From Flagellimonas nanhaiensis (GTDB lineage: Bacteria > Bacteroidota > Bacteroidia > Flavobacteriales > Flavobacteriaceae), in contig NZ_QTJX01000001.1 in assembly GCF_003382275.1 (NCBI RefSeq), forward strand, positions 434,001 to 498,000: 64,000 bases of DNA, in the 5' to 3' direction. The notes beneath the pieces were generated by a model that was given only the letters and a program-made list of their open reading frames with translations, was not told the DNA's origin and made no database searches. Both the position numbers and the translations under genes were made by a program. Positions within the stretch are counted from its first letter, which is position 1, and each line of letters starts with the position of its first letter. This document shows, one piece after another, positions 17,340 through 26,189 of the stretch.

Positions 17340-18994
17340 TATCATCTGCCAGGTACTGGTTTTTGCTTGTCCTTGTAGTTCTGGTGTATATCGCCGGGAT
17401 GTTCGTTACCCTTTTCGAAAATGATTCTGCACAGTTTGCGGTAATGGCCATGAGAATGGTCCAGGAAAATGATTTCCTTACCTTGATAAAAGGAACAGAG
17501 GAATATCTGGACAAGCCACATATGCACTATTGGTTGGCCGCAATTTCCTTTAAGATTTTTGGCATCCATGATTGGGCCTATCGCATTCCCGCTATTTTAA
17601 TGACGTTGTTGGGAGCTTATAGCTGTTTTGGTTTGGGAAAATTGCTGTACAATAAGGATATCGGGAGGTTTTCCGCGCTAATTTTTATGACTGCCCAAAC
17701 CATTGTTCTTTCCACTATAGATGTTAGGACAGATGCTGTTTTGACCGGGTTTACCATTTTTTCCATTTGGCAGCTGGTGGCCTACGTCGAAAAAAATACA
17801 TTGAAAAACATTGCACTTGGCGCTCTTGGAGCTGGATTGGCCTTTTCTACAAAAGGACAGATAGCCCTTGTGGTAATCGGTATTTGCTTGCTGTGTCATT
17901 TGGCCTATACTCGAAAGTGGAAACAATTATTGAGCTGGAAGGTTTTGGTGGCTTTGGTGGTCTTAGGGGTGACCATAACTCCAATGCTCTATGCGTATTA
18001 CCACCAATTTGATATGCATCCTGAGAAAATAATCCGCGGTAGGGGCAACAGAAGTGGCATCTTTTTTATTTTCTGGGAACAAAGCTTTGAGCGAATGAGC
18101 GGAGAAGGAGTAGGGAAGAATAGCAGCGATTTCTTTTTCTTCTTCCATACCTTTTTATGGATTTTCCTACCGTGGACAGTTTTGGCATTGATTGCCTATT
18201 GGTGCAGGGTTAAGGCATTTTGGAAGATGCGATTTGCCTATCGTCCCCAATTTGAATTTTTAACCTTGGGTGGAATAACAATTTTGTTCTTTCTCATCAG
18301 TTTTGCACAGTTCAAATTGCCCCATTACATGAACATTTTGGTACCGTTGTATTCCATATTGTCCGCTTCTTACCTCTATAGTTTATATAAATACGAAAAA
18401 CATAAGGTTGTAAAAATTTTACTGGGCATTCAATATTTTATATTGAGCCTGGTGTTCATTTTTGTACTTCTGGTGTGCTTTTATGTCTTCAAGTTTCAAC
18501 ATTTACATGGCTACTTTGTGTTATTGGCGATTCTGGCCGGCATCACCTACTTCTGTCTAAAGCGTGAAGCTTATTATTTGCGGATCATTACGTTGTCTGT
18601 GTGCAGTTCTTTGCTTCTAAATGGGGTGCTGAACACGCATTTTTATCCAAAATTGTTGAAGTATCAGGCTGGTTCAACCATGTCTCAAAAGGTAAATGAG
18701 CATAACATTCCAAAAGATAAGATTTATAAGATTTCCGAAAGACATACATGGGCATTGGACTTTTATAACCAAAATCCGGTCGATATCATTTCAACTTCTG
18801 AAATAATGGACAAGGCCGATATCTGGATCTATGCAACGGATAAGGAATTGGATAAACTGCTCAACGAAGGCTTTCATTGGCACGAACAGATTACGGTAGA
18901 CCAATTTAGGATTACACGACTACAATTAAAGTTTTTAAACCCTCATACCAGGGTCAAAAAGCTGGAAAGGATGCATTTGGTCCACTTGGACTAG
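17336..18994 (+). CDS. GT39-like membrane glycosyltransferase (ArnT/PMT superfamily)
   Basis: A 552-residue polytopic protein starting at 17336, where the ATG overlaps the PAP2 stop; a longer frame from 17288 would overlap PAP2 by 52 nt and is unlikely. The first periplasmic loop has the acidic residues of GT-C enzymes and DKPHMHYWLAAISFKIFG, close to the EKPPLxYW motif of ArnT-like proteins, then VRTDAVLTGF. Such enzymes use polyprenyl-phosphate sugars to glycosylate lipid A, glycans or proteins in the periplasm. The donor could come from the GtrB-like enzyme encoded convergently next door. Confidence 0.87.
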   Translation: MISSARYWFLLVLVVLVYIAGMFVTLFENDSAQFAVMAMRMVQENDFLTLIKGTEEYLDKPHMHYWLAAISFKIFGIHDWAYRIPAILMTLLGAYSCFGLGKLLYNKDIGRFSALIFMTAQTIVLSTIDVRTDAVLTGFTIFSIWQLVAYVEKNTLKNIALGALGAGLAFSTKGQIALVVIGICLLCHLAYTRKWKQLLSWKVLVALVVLGVTITPMLYAYYHQFDMHPEKIIRGRGNRSGIFFIFWEQSFERMSGEGVGKNSSDFFFFFHTFLWIFLPWTVLALIAYWCRVKAFWKMRFAYRPQFEFLTLGGITILFFLISFAQFKLPHYMNILVPLYSILSASYLYSLYKYEKHKVVKILLGIQYFILSLVFIFVLLVCFYVFKFQHLHGYFVLLAILAGITYFCLKREAYYLRIITLSVCSSLLLNGVLNTHFYPKLLKYQAGSTMSQKVNEHNIPKDKIYKISERHTWALDFYNQNPVDIISTSEIMDKADIWIYATDKELDKLLNEGFHWHEQITVDQFRITRLQLKFLNPHTRVKKLERMHLVHLD

Positions 18995-19863
18995 GAAGTT
19001 CCCTCCAGGTTAGGTTTTTTAAAATGGTATACAATCCCCATAAGTGATATCAGGGCGGTTATCAGGAAAAAAGTGAAGCTGATACCCACTGAAGTGCTGG
19101 CATTCAACCCAAGCCATTTTGCTCCGTATAAAAATGTTACTTCTCTACTGCCGATTCCTCCTATGGTCAAAGGAATCACAGATACTATGGAAGAGACCAA
19201 AAACACCAACAGATATTCAAAAATGTTCCATGAAATGGAAAGTGATTTCAGGATACACAGTATACTGACGAGTTGAGCTAATTGTACTAGTGCTGAATAT
19301 CCAATAGATTGCCAAAAAACTGGCAGCGTGTATGAAAATAACTTTTTAACTACCCACCAAAAGACAACCGCACTCAGGGGGATTGCTAAAATTGCTAACC
19401 ATACAATCCCGGCAAAAAAAGAATGATTGGAAAGTGCAACCAGTATACAGGCATAAATAAAAATCAACAACATGCCACTTAGACGATCTAGAAGCAGTAC
19501 TGAAACAACTCTTTTTGTTCCGGTTTTATACTGTTTTTGTATTACATAACCTTTGTAGGCATCACCGCCAATACCTCCCGGCAGGAACAAGTTGTAGAAC
19601 ATCCCCAAGAGATAAAGTTTTAAGTTACTTGCCTGGGATAGTTTAGCTCCAATTTCGTGAAAATAGAGGTTGAGCCTAAAGGCTGCCAGAGCTTTTGAAA
19701 CAACAAAGAAAATGATGGCTACAGCTAGATAAAAGGGATTGCTCTTCTTCAAAGTCAATACCACATCCTTAAAATCTATTTTGGTGAAAATAAAATAGAT
19801 CAAGGTGGCACTGACAATAATTTTCAGCGCAGTAATTAGCCTTTTACGAAGCTTTTCCGTCAC
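18991..19863 (-). CDS. Flippase-like / lysylphosphatidylglycerol synthase transmembrane-domain protein
   Basis: A 290-residue membrane protein of the UPF0104/AglD-like family with about eight hydrophobic segments. The signatures FLPGGIGGDAYKGY near residue 95 and VIPLTIGGIGSREVTF near residue 230 are diagnostic. There is no aminoacyl-transferase domain, so it is not MprF itself; lone domains of this type are thought to act in lipid-linked sugar translocation. It overlaps the upstream GtrB-like gene by 20 nt and ends 4 nt inside the convergent GT39 gene. Confidence 0.85.
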   Translation of the reverse strand: MTEKLRKRLITALKIIVSATLIYFIFTKIDFKDVVLTLKKSNPFYLAVAIIFFVVSKALAAFRLNLYFHEIGAKLSQASNLKLYLLGMFYNLFLPGGIGGDAYKGYVIQKQYKTGTKRVVSVLLLDRLSGMLLIFIYACILVALSNHSFFAGIVWLAILAIPLSAVVFWWVVKKLFSYTLPVFWQSIGYSALVQLAQLVSILCILKSLSISWNIFEYLLVFLVSSIVSVIPLTIGGIGSREVTFLYGAKWLGLNASTSVGISFTFFLITALISLMGIVYHFKKPNLEGTS

Positions 19864-20806
19864 CTATCGAGATGTTTTTAATGCGATATGGCCTTTTTTG
19901 TTGCGATTCGTAGTAGGTTCTGATTAACAGTTCCATTACAATACCAATGGTGAACAATTGGATGCCCCCTAAAATGAACATCATGCCAAAAATCAGCAAG
20001 GGCCTACTGCCAATATCCTCCCCAAGGCCGAGTTTTACGATTAGCAAGTAAATATTGATGAAGATTCCCAGAATGATCAACAATACCCCAAAGATTCCGA
20101 AAAGATGAATGGGCCGCTGAAAATATTTTCGGATAAACAACAACAACATCATATCTGCCACCACCTTAAAAACCCTTTCCAACCCATATTTGGAAACTCC
20201 GGCATGTCTGGCATGGTGTTTCACGGGGACTTGTTTTATTTGGGCGCCTTCTAAATAAGCCAAAAGGTTGATGAACCTGTGCATTTCACCATATAGGTTG
20301 AGTCCTTTGGCAATGTCCTTGGTAAACACTTTTAAAGCACAACCATTGTCCTTAATGTCTAGTTTAGTGACTCGTCTCACCAAAAAGTTGGCAATCTTTG
20401 ATGGAATTTTTTTAACTAGGGAATCCTTTCGTTTCTGACGTATTCCGGTGACTACATCATATTCTTCCTTAATAGCGTATTCAAGCATCTGGGGAATATC
20501 GGAAGGGTCGTTCTGCAGGTCACCATCCATAGTGATGATGTATTCACCTTCCGCGTAATCGATACCTGCGGCCAAAGCTAGGCTTTGTCCATAGTTTTTT
20601 TTCAATTCAATGAGATGGACTTTTTTGTCGTCCATACCCTTGACTACTTTCCGGGTCTTGTCCGTTGAAAAGTCATCAACATAAACAATTTGATAGTTGT
20701 AGCCATCTAGGCTTTCGTGGATTTTCTGGGTCAACAGGACCACATTGTCCTCTTCGTTGTACAATGGAACTACAATGGAAAGGAGGGAATCAGTGACTTT
20801 GCTCAT
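19844..20806 (-). CDS. Polyprenyl-phosphate glycosyltransferase, GtrB/ArnC/DPM1-like
   Basis: A 320-residue GT2 enzyme with an N-terminal catalytic domain (SIVVPLYNEEDNVVLLTQKI, YVDDFSTDKT, ITMDGDLQNDPSDI) and two C-terminal transmembrane hairpins after residue 235 (FGIFGVLLIILGIFINIYLL and LIFGMMFILGGIQLFTIGIV). This architecture is that of enzymes loading a sugar onto undecaprenyl phosphate. Together with the flippase-like protein it forms a two-gene unit that could supply GT39. A TAAATTTG box (plus strand CAAATTTA, 20828-20835) lies 22 nt before the ATG. Confidence 0.9.
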   Translation of the reverse strand: MSKVTDSLLSIVVPLYNEEDNVVLLTQKIHESLDGYNYQIVYVDDFSTDKTRKVVKGMDDKKVHLIELKKNYGQSLALAAGIDYAEGEYIITMDGDLQNDPSDIPQMLEYAIKEEYDVVTGIRQKRKDSLVKKIPSKIANFLVRRVTKLDIKDNGCALKVFTKDIAKGLNLYGEMHRFINLLAYLEGAQIKQVPVKHHARHAGVSKYGLERVFKVVADMMLLLFIRKYFQRPIHLFGIFGVLLIILGIFINIYLLIVKLGLGEDIGSRPLLIFGMMFILGGIQLFTIGIVMELLIRTYYESQQKRPYRIKNISIGDGKAS

Positions 20807-20845
20807 GTATCATGATTATGATCGCTGCAAATTTACCTCTTTTAT

Positions 20846-21859
20846 TTAAAGTTCTTTGGTAACATCATCCAACAGCATTTTTGCTGCATAAAATGGAGAG
20901 ATCTTGTTTTCATCAATAGCTCTTAGCATTTTGTCTTGGGCTTCTACAAAAGTCTTTTTTTGATGGAAAAACAGCTTAAGGTGCTCATCAACGGTCTGTA
21001 GGAACCAGTTTTTGTTCTGGGTCTTTCGTTTTTGATCAAAATGGCCACTTTCTTTGTTATGGGCCACAAAGTCTTCGACCATTTCCCATATTTCCCTGAT
21101 TCCTGTGTTTTCGCTGGCTGAACACTGCATAACCTTAGGAGTCCATCCATTTTCTTTAGGCGGATAAAGATGTAGGGCTCTAGTGAACTCCACGACCGCC
21201 AGTTTGGCCCTTTCCAGGTTGCTGCCGTCGGCTTTGTTGATGGCAATGGCATCTGCCATTTCCATGATTCCCCGTTTAATGCCCTGCAACTCATCACCTG
21301 CACCTGATAGCTTAAGCAAAAGGAAGAAGTCCACCATGCTATGAACTGCAGTTTCACTTTGGCCTACTCCAACAGTTTCTACTAAGATTACATCATAGCC
21401 TGCAGCTTCACATAGGATGATGCTCTCTCGGGTCTTTCTGGCAACACCACCCAACGACGACCCCGAAGGGGAGGGCCTTATAAATGCATTAAGATCCTTT
21501 GATAGGGACTGCATTCTTGTTTTGTCCCCAAGAATACTTCCTTTACTTAAAGAACTGGTAGGGTCTACCGCTAAAACAGCAACTTTTTTTCCTAAACTGG
21601 TCAATAAGGAACCCAAGACTTCAATAAAAGAACTTTTCCCAACTCCGGGAACTCCGGTAATGCCCAATCTAATGCTTGAATTGGGTTTGGAGAGACATTT
21701 TTCGATTACTGAGTTGGCTTTTTCAAAGTGGTCCGGACGCGTACTTTCCAACAGGGTTATGGCTTTGGCCAAAAGAGCTTTATCACCTTTAAAAATACCT
21801 TCTACCAAAACTTCCGCGGGAATATCACGATTGCGGAACTGATTTTTCTTAGGAACCAT
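20846..21859 (-). CDS. meaB: Methylmalonyl-CoA mutase-associated GTPase MeaB
   Basis: A 337-residue G3E-family GTPase, the chaperone that protects and gates adenosylcobalamin loading of methylmalonyl-CoA mutase. Motifs: Walker A in GVPGVGKSSFIEVLG near residue 70, switch region DPTSSLSKGSILGDKTRM, VETVGVGQSE, and NKADGSN (NKxD) near residue 220. The mutase genes are not in this window, but a PduO-type cobalamin adenosyltransferase is (36697-37254). A TACCTTTG -7 box is on its strand (plus-strand CAAAGGTA, 21885-21892), 25 nt before the ATG. Confidence 0.94.
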   Translation of the reverse strand: MVPKKNQFRNRDIPAEVLVEGIFKGDKALLAKAITLLESTRPDHFEKANSVIEKCLSKPNSSIRLGITGVPGVGKSSFIEVLGSLLTSLGKKVAVLAVDPTSSLSKGSILGDKTRMQSLSKDLNAFIRPSPSGSSLGGVARKTRESIILCEAAGYDVILVETVGVGQSETAVHSMVDFFLLLKLSGAGDELQGIKRGIMEMADAIAINKADGSNLERAKLAVVEFTRALHLYPPKENGWTPKVMQCSASENTGIREIWEMVEDFVAHNKESGHFDQKRKTQNKNWFLQTVDEHLKLFFHQKKTFVEAQDKMLRAIDENKISPFYAAKMLLDDVTKEL

Positions 21860-21966
21860 ATCAGGTGTTATTTCTTGTATACCTCAAAGGTAGTACACAC
21901 GAAGCTCTAAACGAAAGAATAAGGCACTATTGGTCATTTCACAAAAATTTAATAGCCATAACAAGG

Positions 21967-21995
21967 TTGCTTCAATTCACTTATAGTAACTTTTG
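21967..21995 (+). promoter_or_regulatory. Near-consensus promoter for ohr
   Basis: TTG at 21967-21969 is followed after 17 nt by TAACTTTTG at 21987-21995, which differs from TAnnTTTG by one extra T. The predicted start site is about 18 nt ahead of the ohr ATG at 22020. Confidence 0.4.
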
Positions 21996-22019
21996 CTATA
22001 AATAATAAAAGATTTACGG

Positions 22020-22445
22020 ATGAAAACTATTTTTGAAAGTAAGGCTGTTAATACAGGAGGTAGGTCTGGGCATGTGCAAAGTGAGGATGGAGTGCTGGAT
22101 TTTAACATCAGCATGCCCAATTCCAAAGGAAAACCTGACCCAAAATCCACAAATCCAGAAGAGTTGTTTGCAGCGGCGTATGCCACCTGCTTTGCAGGTG
22201 CGGTAGAGTATGTGGCAAAGGAAATGGATGTGACCGACCTGGGAGATTTCAGTGTTACGGCCACTATATCCTTTAAGACTGAGGAAGAAGGCGCTTTTTT
22301 AGAGGCTACTTTGGATGCCTATTTACCAACGGTTGATGCAGAAACTGGTGAAAAACTGGTCAATGCGGCGCATGAAATATGTCCATACAGTAAGGCCACA
22401 CGAGATAACATCACCGTACATCTTAATTTATTGTTGGATGATTGA
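22020..22445 (+). CDS. ohr: Organic hydroperoxide resistance protein, Ohr/OsmC family
   Basis: A 141-residue thiol peroxidase that reduces organic hydroperoxides. The two redox cysteines are Cys57 in YATCFAGAVEY and Cys121 in HEICPYSKATRDN. The N-terminal AVNTGGRSGHVQSEDG and the catalytic-Arg region are as in Ohr rather than OsmC. It stands alone, with its own promoter and a strong intrinsic terminator. No MarR-type OhrR regulator is adjacent. Confidence 0.93.
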   Translation: MKTIFESKAVNTGGRSGHVQSEDGVLDFNISMPNSKGKPDPKSTNPEELFAAAYATCFAGAVEYVAKEMDVTDLGDFSVTATISFKTEEEGAFLEATLDAYLPTVDAETGEKLVNAAHEICPYSKATRDNITVHLNLLLDD

Positions 22446-22471
22446 TTGCATCTTTTTTCAAAGAATAATAG

Positions 22472-22501
22472 AATCCCGTTGAGCAGTCAACGGGATTTTT
22501 T
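22472..22501 (+). terminator. Intrinsic terminator after ohr
   Basis: A perfect 11-bp stem (AATCCCGTTGA paired with TCAACGGGATT) closes a GCAG tetraloop and is followed by a run of T. It is 27 nt past the ohr stop. Confidence 0.93.
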
Positions 22502-22595
22502 GTTAAAAATCATCTAAAACAGTACTATTTTGCAACGTCACTTTTTTTTCATCGTCCTTTAGGAGAACACTAAAAGACCAAACACAAAACCGACC

Positions 22596-23138
22596 GTGTT
22601 TCAAATTGAACTGGTAGAAAAATGCAAAGCAAACGATAGAAAGGCCCAGCAGCGGCTTTATCGCCAATACTGCAATGGCATGTATGGTGTTGCAATGCGT
22701 TTTCTTAAGAATCCGGATGACGCAGAAGATGTGGTACAGGAAGCTTTTATAAAAGCCTTTCAGCGGATACACCAGTTTAAGGGAGATGTAACATTTGGAG
22801 CATGGTTAAAAAGAATAGTGATCAACGGAAGTATAGATTTTTTAAAATCGAAACACCAACATACCGTGGAATTGGATGAAAAATATTTAGAAACATCGGA
22901 CGAGCAGGGTTGGATGGTTGAGGATACGATTTCGTTGGAACAGGTCAAAGACGTTATTGAGCAACTTCCAGAGAAATACAGATATGTAGTACAGCTGTTT
23001 CTTGTAGAAGGATTTGATCATGAGGAGATTGCTGGGATACTTGGAATTACCAATTCGGCATCCAGGACCAGATTGTTGAGAGGAAAAACATATTTAAAAG
23101 AAAAATTAAAGAACATAGTTTATGGCACAGGATCTTAG
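22596..23138 (+). CDS. RNA polymerase sigma-70 factor, ECF subfamily
   Basis: A 180-residue ECF sigma factor. The start is GTG at 22596 (MFQIELVEKCKANDRKAQQR). Region 2 spans residues 10-80 and includes LKNPDDAEDVVQEAFIKAFQ; region 4 at 125-175 has the helix-turn-helix FDHEEIAGILGITNSASRTR. Its last 17 nt overlap the next gene, a one-pass membrane protein, which is the usual place for the cognate anti-sigma factor. A TA-TTTTG sequence resembling a -7 box lies about 60 nt upstream. Confidence 0.92.
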   Translation: MFQIELVEKCKANDRKAQQRLYRQYCNGMYGVAMRFLKNPDDAEDVVQEAFIKAFQRIHQFKGDVTFGAWLKRIVINGSIDFLKSKHQHTVELDEKYLETSDEQGWMVEDTISLEQVKDVIEQLPEKYRYVVQLFLVEGFDHEEIAGILGITNSASRTRLLRGKTYLKEKLKNIVYGTGS

Positions 23139-23724
23139 GGAATTGTTTGCCAGGGAAAGAGAGCAACAGACCCACACTATGAAAGAGGGACATGAAGATC
23201 GTTTTTTGTCCAAACTGGATGAGAATATACCGCGTACCAAGCACTATAGGCGTGCGAATAGAACCTTTTGGTTGCAAATCGCCGCCTCGGTGGTGGTTGT
23301 TATCGGGCTGGGCTACTACTTTCTTTTTGGTTCTAAAGAAGTTGTGACAGACCCAAATAACAATGTGGTTGATACCCAGGAGAACAACACACAAAATCAA
23401 AGTATTTCTTTAGGAGATCTGTCTCCGGATCTTAAAAAAATTGAGAATTATTATTTGACCAATATCAATCTGGAGCTTTCCGGTTTAGAGTTTAACGACG
23501 ATAATAAGGAAGTCATTGACAGTTATATGGAACAATTGGCCGAATTGGACGCGGAGTACCGAAGACTGAACGCCGAGCTAAACGAAATGGGTCCAAATGA
23601 CCAGACAATCAATGCCCTGATCAACAACTTACAACTTAGATTACAGTTGCTACAAAAATTAAAATCAAAGTTGAATCAATTAAAATCATCAAAAAATGAG
23701 CAGAAAACATCACATATTGTTTAA
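23122..23724 (+). CDS. Putative anti-sigma factor, single-pass membrane protein
   Basis: A 200-residue protein with a charged cytoplasmic N-terminus (residues 1-47), one membrane segment (about 49-69, FWLQIAASVVVVIGLGYYFL) and a periplasmic part. The periplasmic part contains an acidic, Asn/Gln-rich linker and a predicted coiled coil from 120 to 195. No zinc-binding HxxxCxxC motif is seen. I infer an anti-sigma role from the topology and the 17-nt overlap with the sigma gene. It also overlaps the next gene by 29 nt, so the three genes are tightly coupled. Confidence 0.68.
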   Translation: MAQDLRELFAREREQQTHTMKEGHEDRFLSKLDENIPRTKHYRRANRTFWLQIAASVVVVIGLGYYFLFGSKEVVTDPNNNVVDTQENNTQNQSISLGDLSPDLKKIENYYLTNINLELSGLEFNDDNKEVIDSYMEQLAELDAEYRRLNAELNEMGPNDQTINALINNLQLRLQLLQKLKSKLNQLKSSKNEQKTSHIV

Positions 23725-25189
23725 CACGTTCTTTTTTGTTCTTGCAGGCCTGGTCTGCTATGGACAAGAGAAAACCAAGACCAAAACCTACAAGGAGACC
23801 TTCAATGTAGGGGACGAGGCAGTCCTGGCGGTCAACACCAGTCATGCGGATATTGAATTTGAAACATGGGACAGGGACCAAGTGGAGATTACCGCTGTGG
23901 TGGAACTCGTAGGAGCTACCGATGAGGAAGCAGAATCTTATTTTGAAAGAGATGTGGTCAAAATTTTTGGAAATAGCAAAGAGATTGAGGTAAAGACATC
24001 CAGTGGTTTTGGAGCTTTTGCCCCCCATGTCTATGACTTCAACGACTTAAATATTGTTATCCCCGATATTCCTTCCATGGATTTTGATATTGAGATTCCA
24101 GAAATTCCGGAGTTGCCGGAAATACCTGAGGTATTTGTAATTCCAGAACTTCCCCCAATGCCCCCAATGCCCTTTACAGAGTTTGATTATGATGCTTACA
24201 AGAAAGATGGCAATCGTTATCTAAAAAAATGGAAAAAGGATTTTGATGAAAACTTTGACGAGGAATACCGGGAAGAACTCAAAGAATGGAGTCTGCACAT
24301 GAAGGAGATGGCCAAGGAAAAGTCCGATAGGATAGTGGAGCAGCGAAAGTTGAGGGTAGAACAGGAAGAACTTAGGGAGGAGCAAGAGAAATTGCGAGAA
24401 GAAGTCCGGAAAGAAAGAGAAGAGTTAAGGGCTCAACGCGAGGAGGTAAGACAACAAATACAGGAGGAAAGAAAACAAATGCAGGAGGAAAGACGTGAGA
24501 GCAGGACAACGAGAAGCGTTAGAATCCATTCAGGCGACGACTACAATTTTTATTTTTCTACCGATGGAGAGGAAAAAAAATACAACGTAAAGAAGCGCAT
24601 CAAGATAAAAATGCCAAAATCAGTTCGATTAAAAATGAATGTCCGCCATGGTGAGGTGAAATTGGCGGCCAATATCAAGAATATCAACGCAAGCTTGTCC
24701 TACTCAAGCTTGCTTGCCTCTACTATTGATGGTAACCGCACCAATATTAGGGCCTCATACTCACCGGTAGTGGTACAAAGATGGAATTATGGTCAACTTA
24801 AAACGGATTATTCCGAAAAGGTAAGCCTAAAAGAGGTAAAAGATTTGAAATTAAGTTCCGTTTCTTCCAATGTGGTCATTGACCAATTGGAGGACTCAGC
24901 TTACGTGACCAACAGTCTGGGGGCTCTTAAAATCAACTCAATATCCGATGGTTTCACCGTGGTTGATGTTTCAGTAAAGAATGGGGAATTGGACTTTACA
25001 CTTCCTAAGGTACCCTTCAATATTCATGTTGTGGAGACTCTTTCAGATTTAAAATACCCATCCAAATTGTCTTTGGGCACATCTAAAAACCACAACACCA
25101 ATATCCATGATGGTTATTATATAAATAATAAAGGAGAGAAATCGATTAATATCAACTCTAAATATAGCGAGGTGGTGTTGAAGGAATGA
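23696..25189 (+). CDS. Secreted DUF4097-like protein with charged coiled coil
   Basis: A 497-residue protein with a signal peptide ending near CYGQ (residue 24). Residues 30-85 look like the start of a DUF4097-type beta-helix (LAVNTSHADIEFETWDRDQV). A Pro/Glu-rich stretch at about 125-160 (EIPEIPELPEIPEV) and an almost entirely charged Glu/Arg/Gln helix at about 165-275 interrupt it. Beta-solenoid-like sequence then resumes to the C-terminus (SKYSEVVLKE). Location is periplasm or outer surface. Function is unknown; the ECF/anti-sigma context suggests it is the output or sensor of that circuit. Confidence 0.7.
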   Translation: MSRKHHILFNTFFFVLAGLVCYGQEKTKTKTYKETFNVGDEAVLAVNTSHADIEFETWDRDQVEITAVVELVGATDEEAESYFERDVVKIFGNSKEIEVKTSSGFGAFAPHVYDFNDLNIVIPDIPSMDFDIEIPEIPELPEIPEVFVIPELPPMPPMPFTEFDYDAYKKDGNRYLKKWKKDFDENFDEEYREELKEWSLHMKEMAKEKSDRIVEQRKLRVEQEELREEQEKLREEVRKEREELRAQREEVRQQIQEERKQMQEERRESRTTRSVRIHSGDDYNFYFSTDGEEKKYNVKKRIKIKMPKSVRLKMNVRHGEVKLAANIKNINASLSYSSLLASTIDGNRTNIRASYSPVVVQRWNYGQLKTDYSEKVSLKEVKDLKLSSVSSNVVIDQLEDSAYVTNSLGALKINSISDGFTVVDVSVKNGELDFTLPKVPFNIHVVETLSDLKYPSKLSLGTSKNHNTNIHDGYYINNKGEKSININSKYSEVVLKE

Positions 25190-25315
25190 GTTTTAGGAGA
25201 ATGATCAAAGTCCCAAACCAACCTAACTAGCTACACAACACTTAGGCATCCAATTTCTTCCAGCACTCCCTCCGCGTATTCCGCCTAAGGTTTTTACAAA
25301 GATTTTTTGAACTTC

Positions 25316-26008
25316 CTAATGCGAATCTTCCTTTAAATAGGATTTAAAGTTCTTTTTGAATCTATTCAATCTGGGAATTGATACATTTCTAATGTAAGAA
25401 TTGTTGGGATTTCTTTTTTCATAGTCCTGATGGTATTCTTCAGCCTTATAAAAGATTTCAAATTCAGATACTTCAGTAACTATAGGTCTCCCATAGATGT
25501 TTTTCGATTCCAGTTGCGCAATATAACTTATGATGATTTTCTTTTGCTTTTCGTTTTTATAGAAGGCAATGGAGCGGTATTGGGCTCCTCTGTCCGGCCC
25601 TTGTCTATTTAAGGTAGTTGGGTCATGCGAGCCAAAGAATACCTGTACCAGTTCTGTAAATGAGATTACGCCAGGGTCATAATATACTTCAACAGCTTCA
25701 GCATGATGGGTACGACCGTAGGCTACTTGCTCGTAGGTAGGGTCCTTCTCTGTTCCACCAGAATACCCAGAAAATACCTCTTTAACTCCTTTTACACTTT
25801 CAAATATGGCCTCTACACACCAAAAACAGCCACTGGCAAAGTAGGCTGTCTCATAGTTTTGTAGTTCTTCAAGAGAAATTTCCACCTTGGGGGCAACAGT
25901 TTCTTTGACAATTTGAGGAGTCTCTGGTTTGTCCGATTTGTTTTTGGGTTGACAACTGGTAGTCAACAATAACAAAAGAATTGAAAAAGGAATTCTCACA
26001 ATATTCAT
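25316..26008 (-). CDS. msrA: Peptide-methionine (S)-S-oxide reductase MsrA, lipoprotein form
   Basis: A 230-residue MsrA with the catalytic Cys61 in ASGCFWCVEAIFE and the family stretches VFSGYSGGTEKDPTYEQVAY and DPTTLNRQGPDRGAQYRS. An N-terminal lipoprotein signal (LLLLTTSCQP, Cys19) and a 25-residue linker precede the enzyme domain, so it acts outside the cytoplasm, repairing oxidised envelope proteins. Resolving cysteines at the C-terminus are absent; the protein ends in YLKEDSH. Confidence 0.93.
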   Translation of the reverse strand: MNIVRIPFSILLLLLTTSCQPKNKSDKPETPQIVKETVAPKVEISLEELQNYETAYFASGCFWCVEAIFESVKGVKEVFSGYSGGTEKDPTYEQVAYGRTHHAEAVEVYYDPGVISFTELVQVFFGSHDPTTLNRQGPDRGAQYRSIAFYKNEKQKKIIISYIAQLESKNIYGRPIVTEVSEFEIFYKAEEYHQDYEKRNPNNSYIRNVSIPRLNRFKKNFKSYLKEDSH

Positions 26009-26051
26009 TTTTTCTTGCTTAGTAGTAGTAAGATAGTAACTATTACTTTTT

Positions 26052-26155
26052 AAGGTGTTAAAATATCCTAATCTGATGATTAGGTTGTCGGTTTTGATGC
26101 TTAACCACTAGTGGATGAAGCGCTGTTTGCTATCAATAATTAAGACCGACACCTT
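26052..26155 (+). other. Stem-forming intergenic sequence upstream of the duplicated unit
   Basis: Two sets of complementary segments are nested here. CCTAATC at 26067-26073 pairs with GATTAGG at 26078-26084 around a TGAT loop. AAGGTGT (26052-26058) can pair with ACACCTT (26149-26155), and GGTTGTCGGT (26083-26092) can pair with ACCGACACC with one bulge. A 10-bp palindrome CCACTAGTGG (26106-26115) lies between. No T-tract follows, so it is not an obvious terminator; it could be a regulatory stem ahead of repeat copy A. Confidence 0.35.
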
Positions 26156-26189
26156 GAATTCGTATTATTTTTCTTACAAATAAGACTAC

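Noticed and set aside
25190..25315. Possible regulatory RNA after the DUF4097-like gene
   Set aside because: No strong hairpin, promoter box or conserved frame was visible in these 126 bp.
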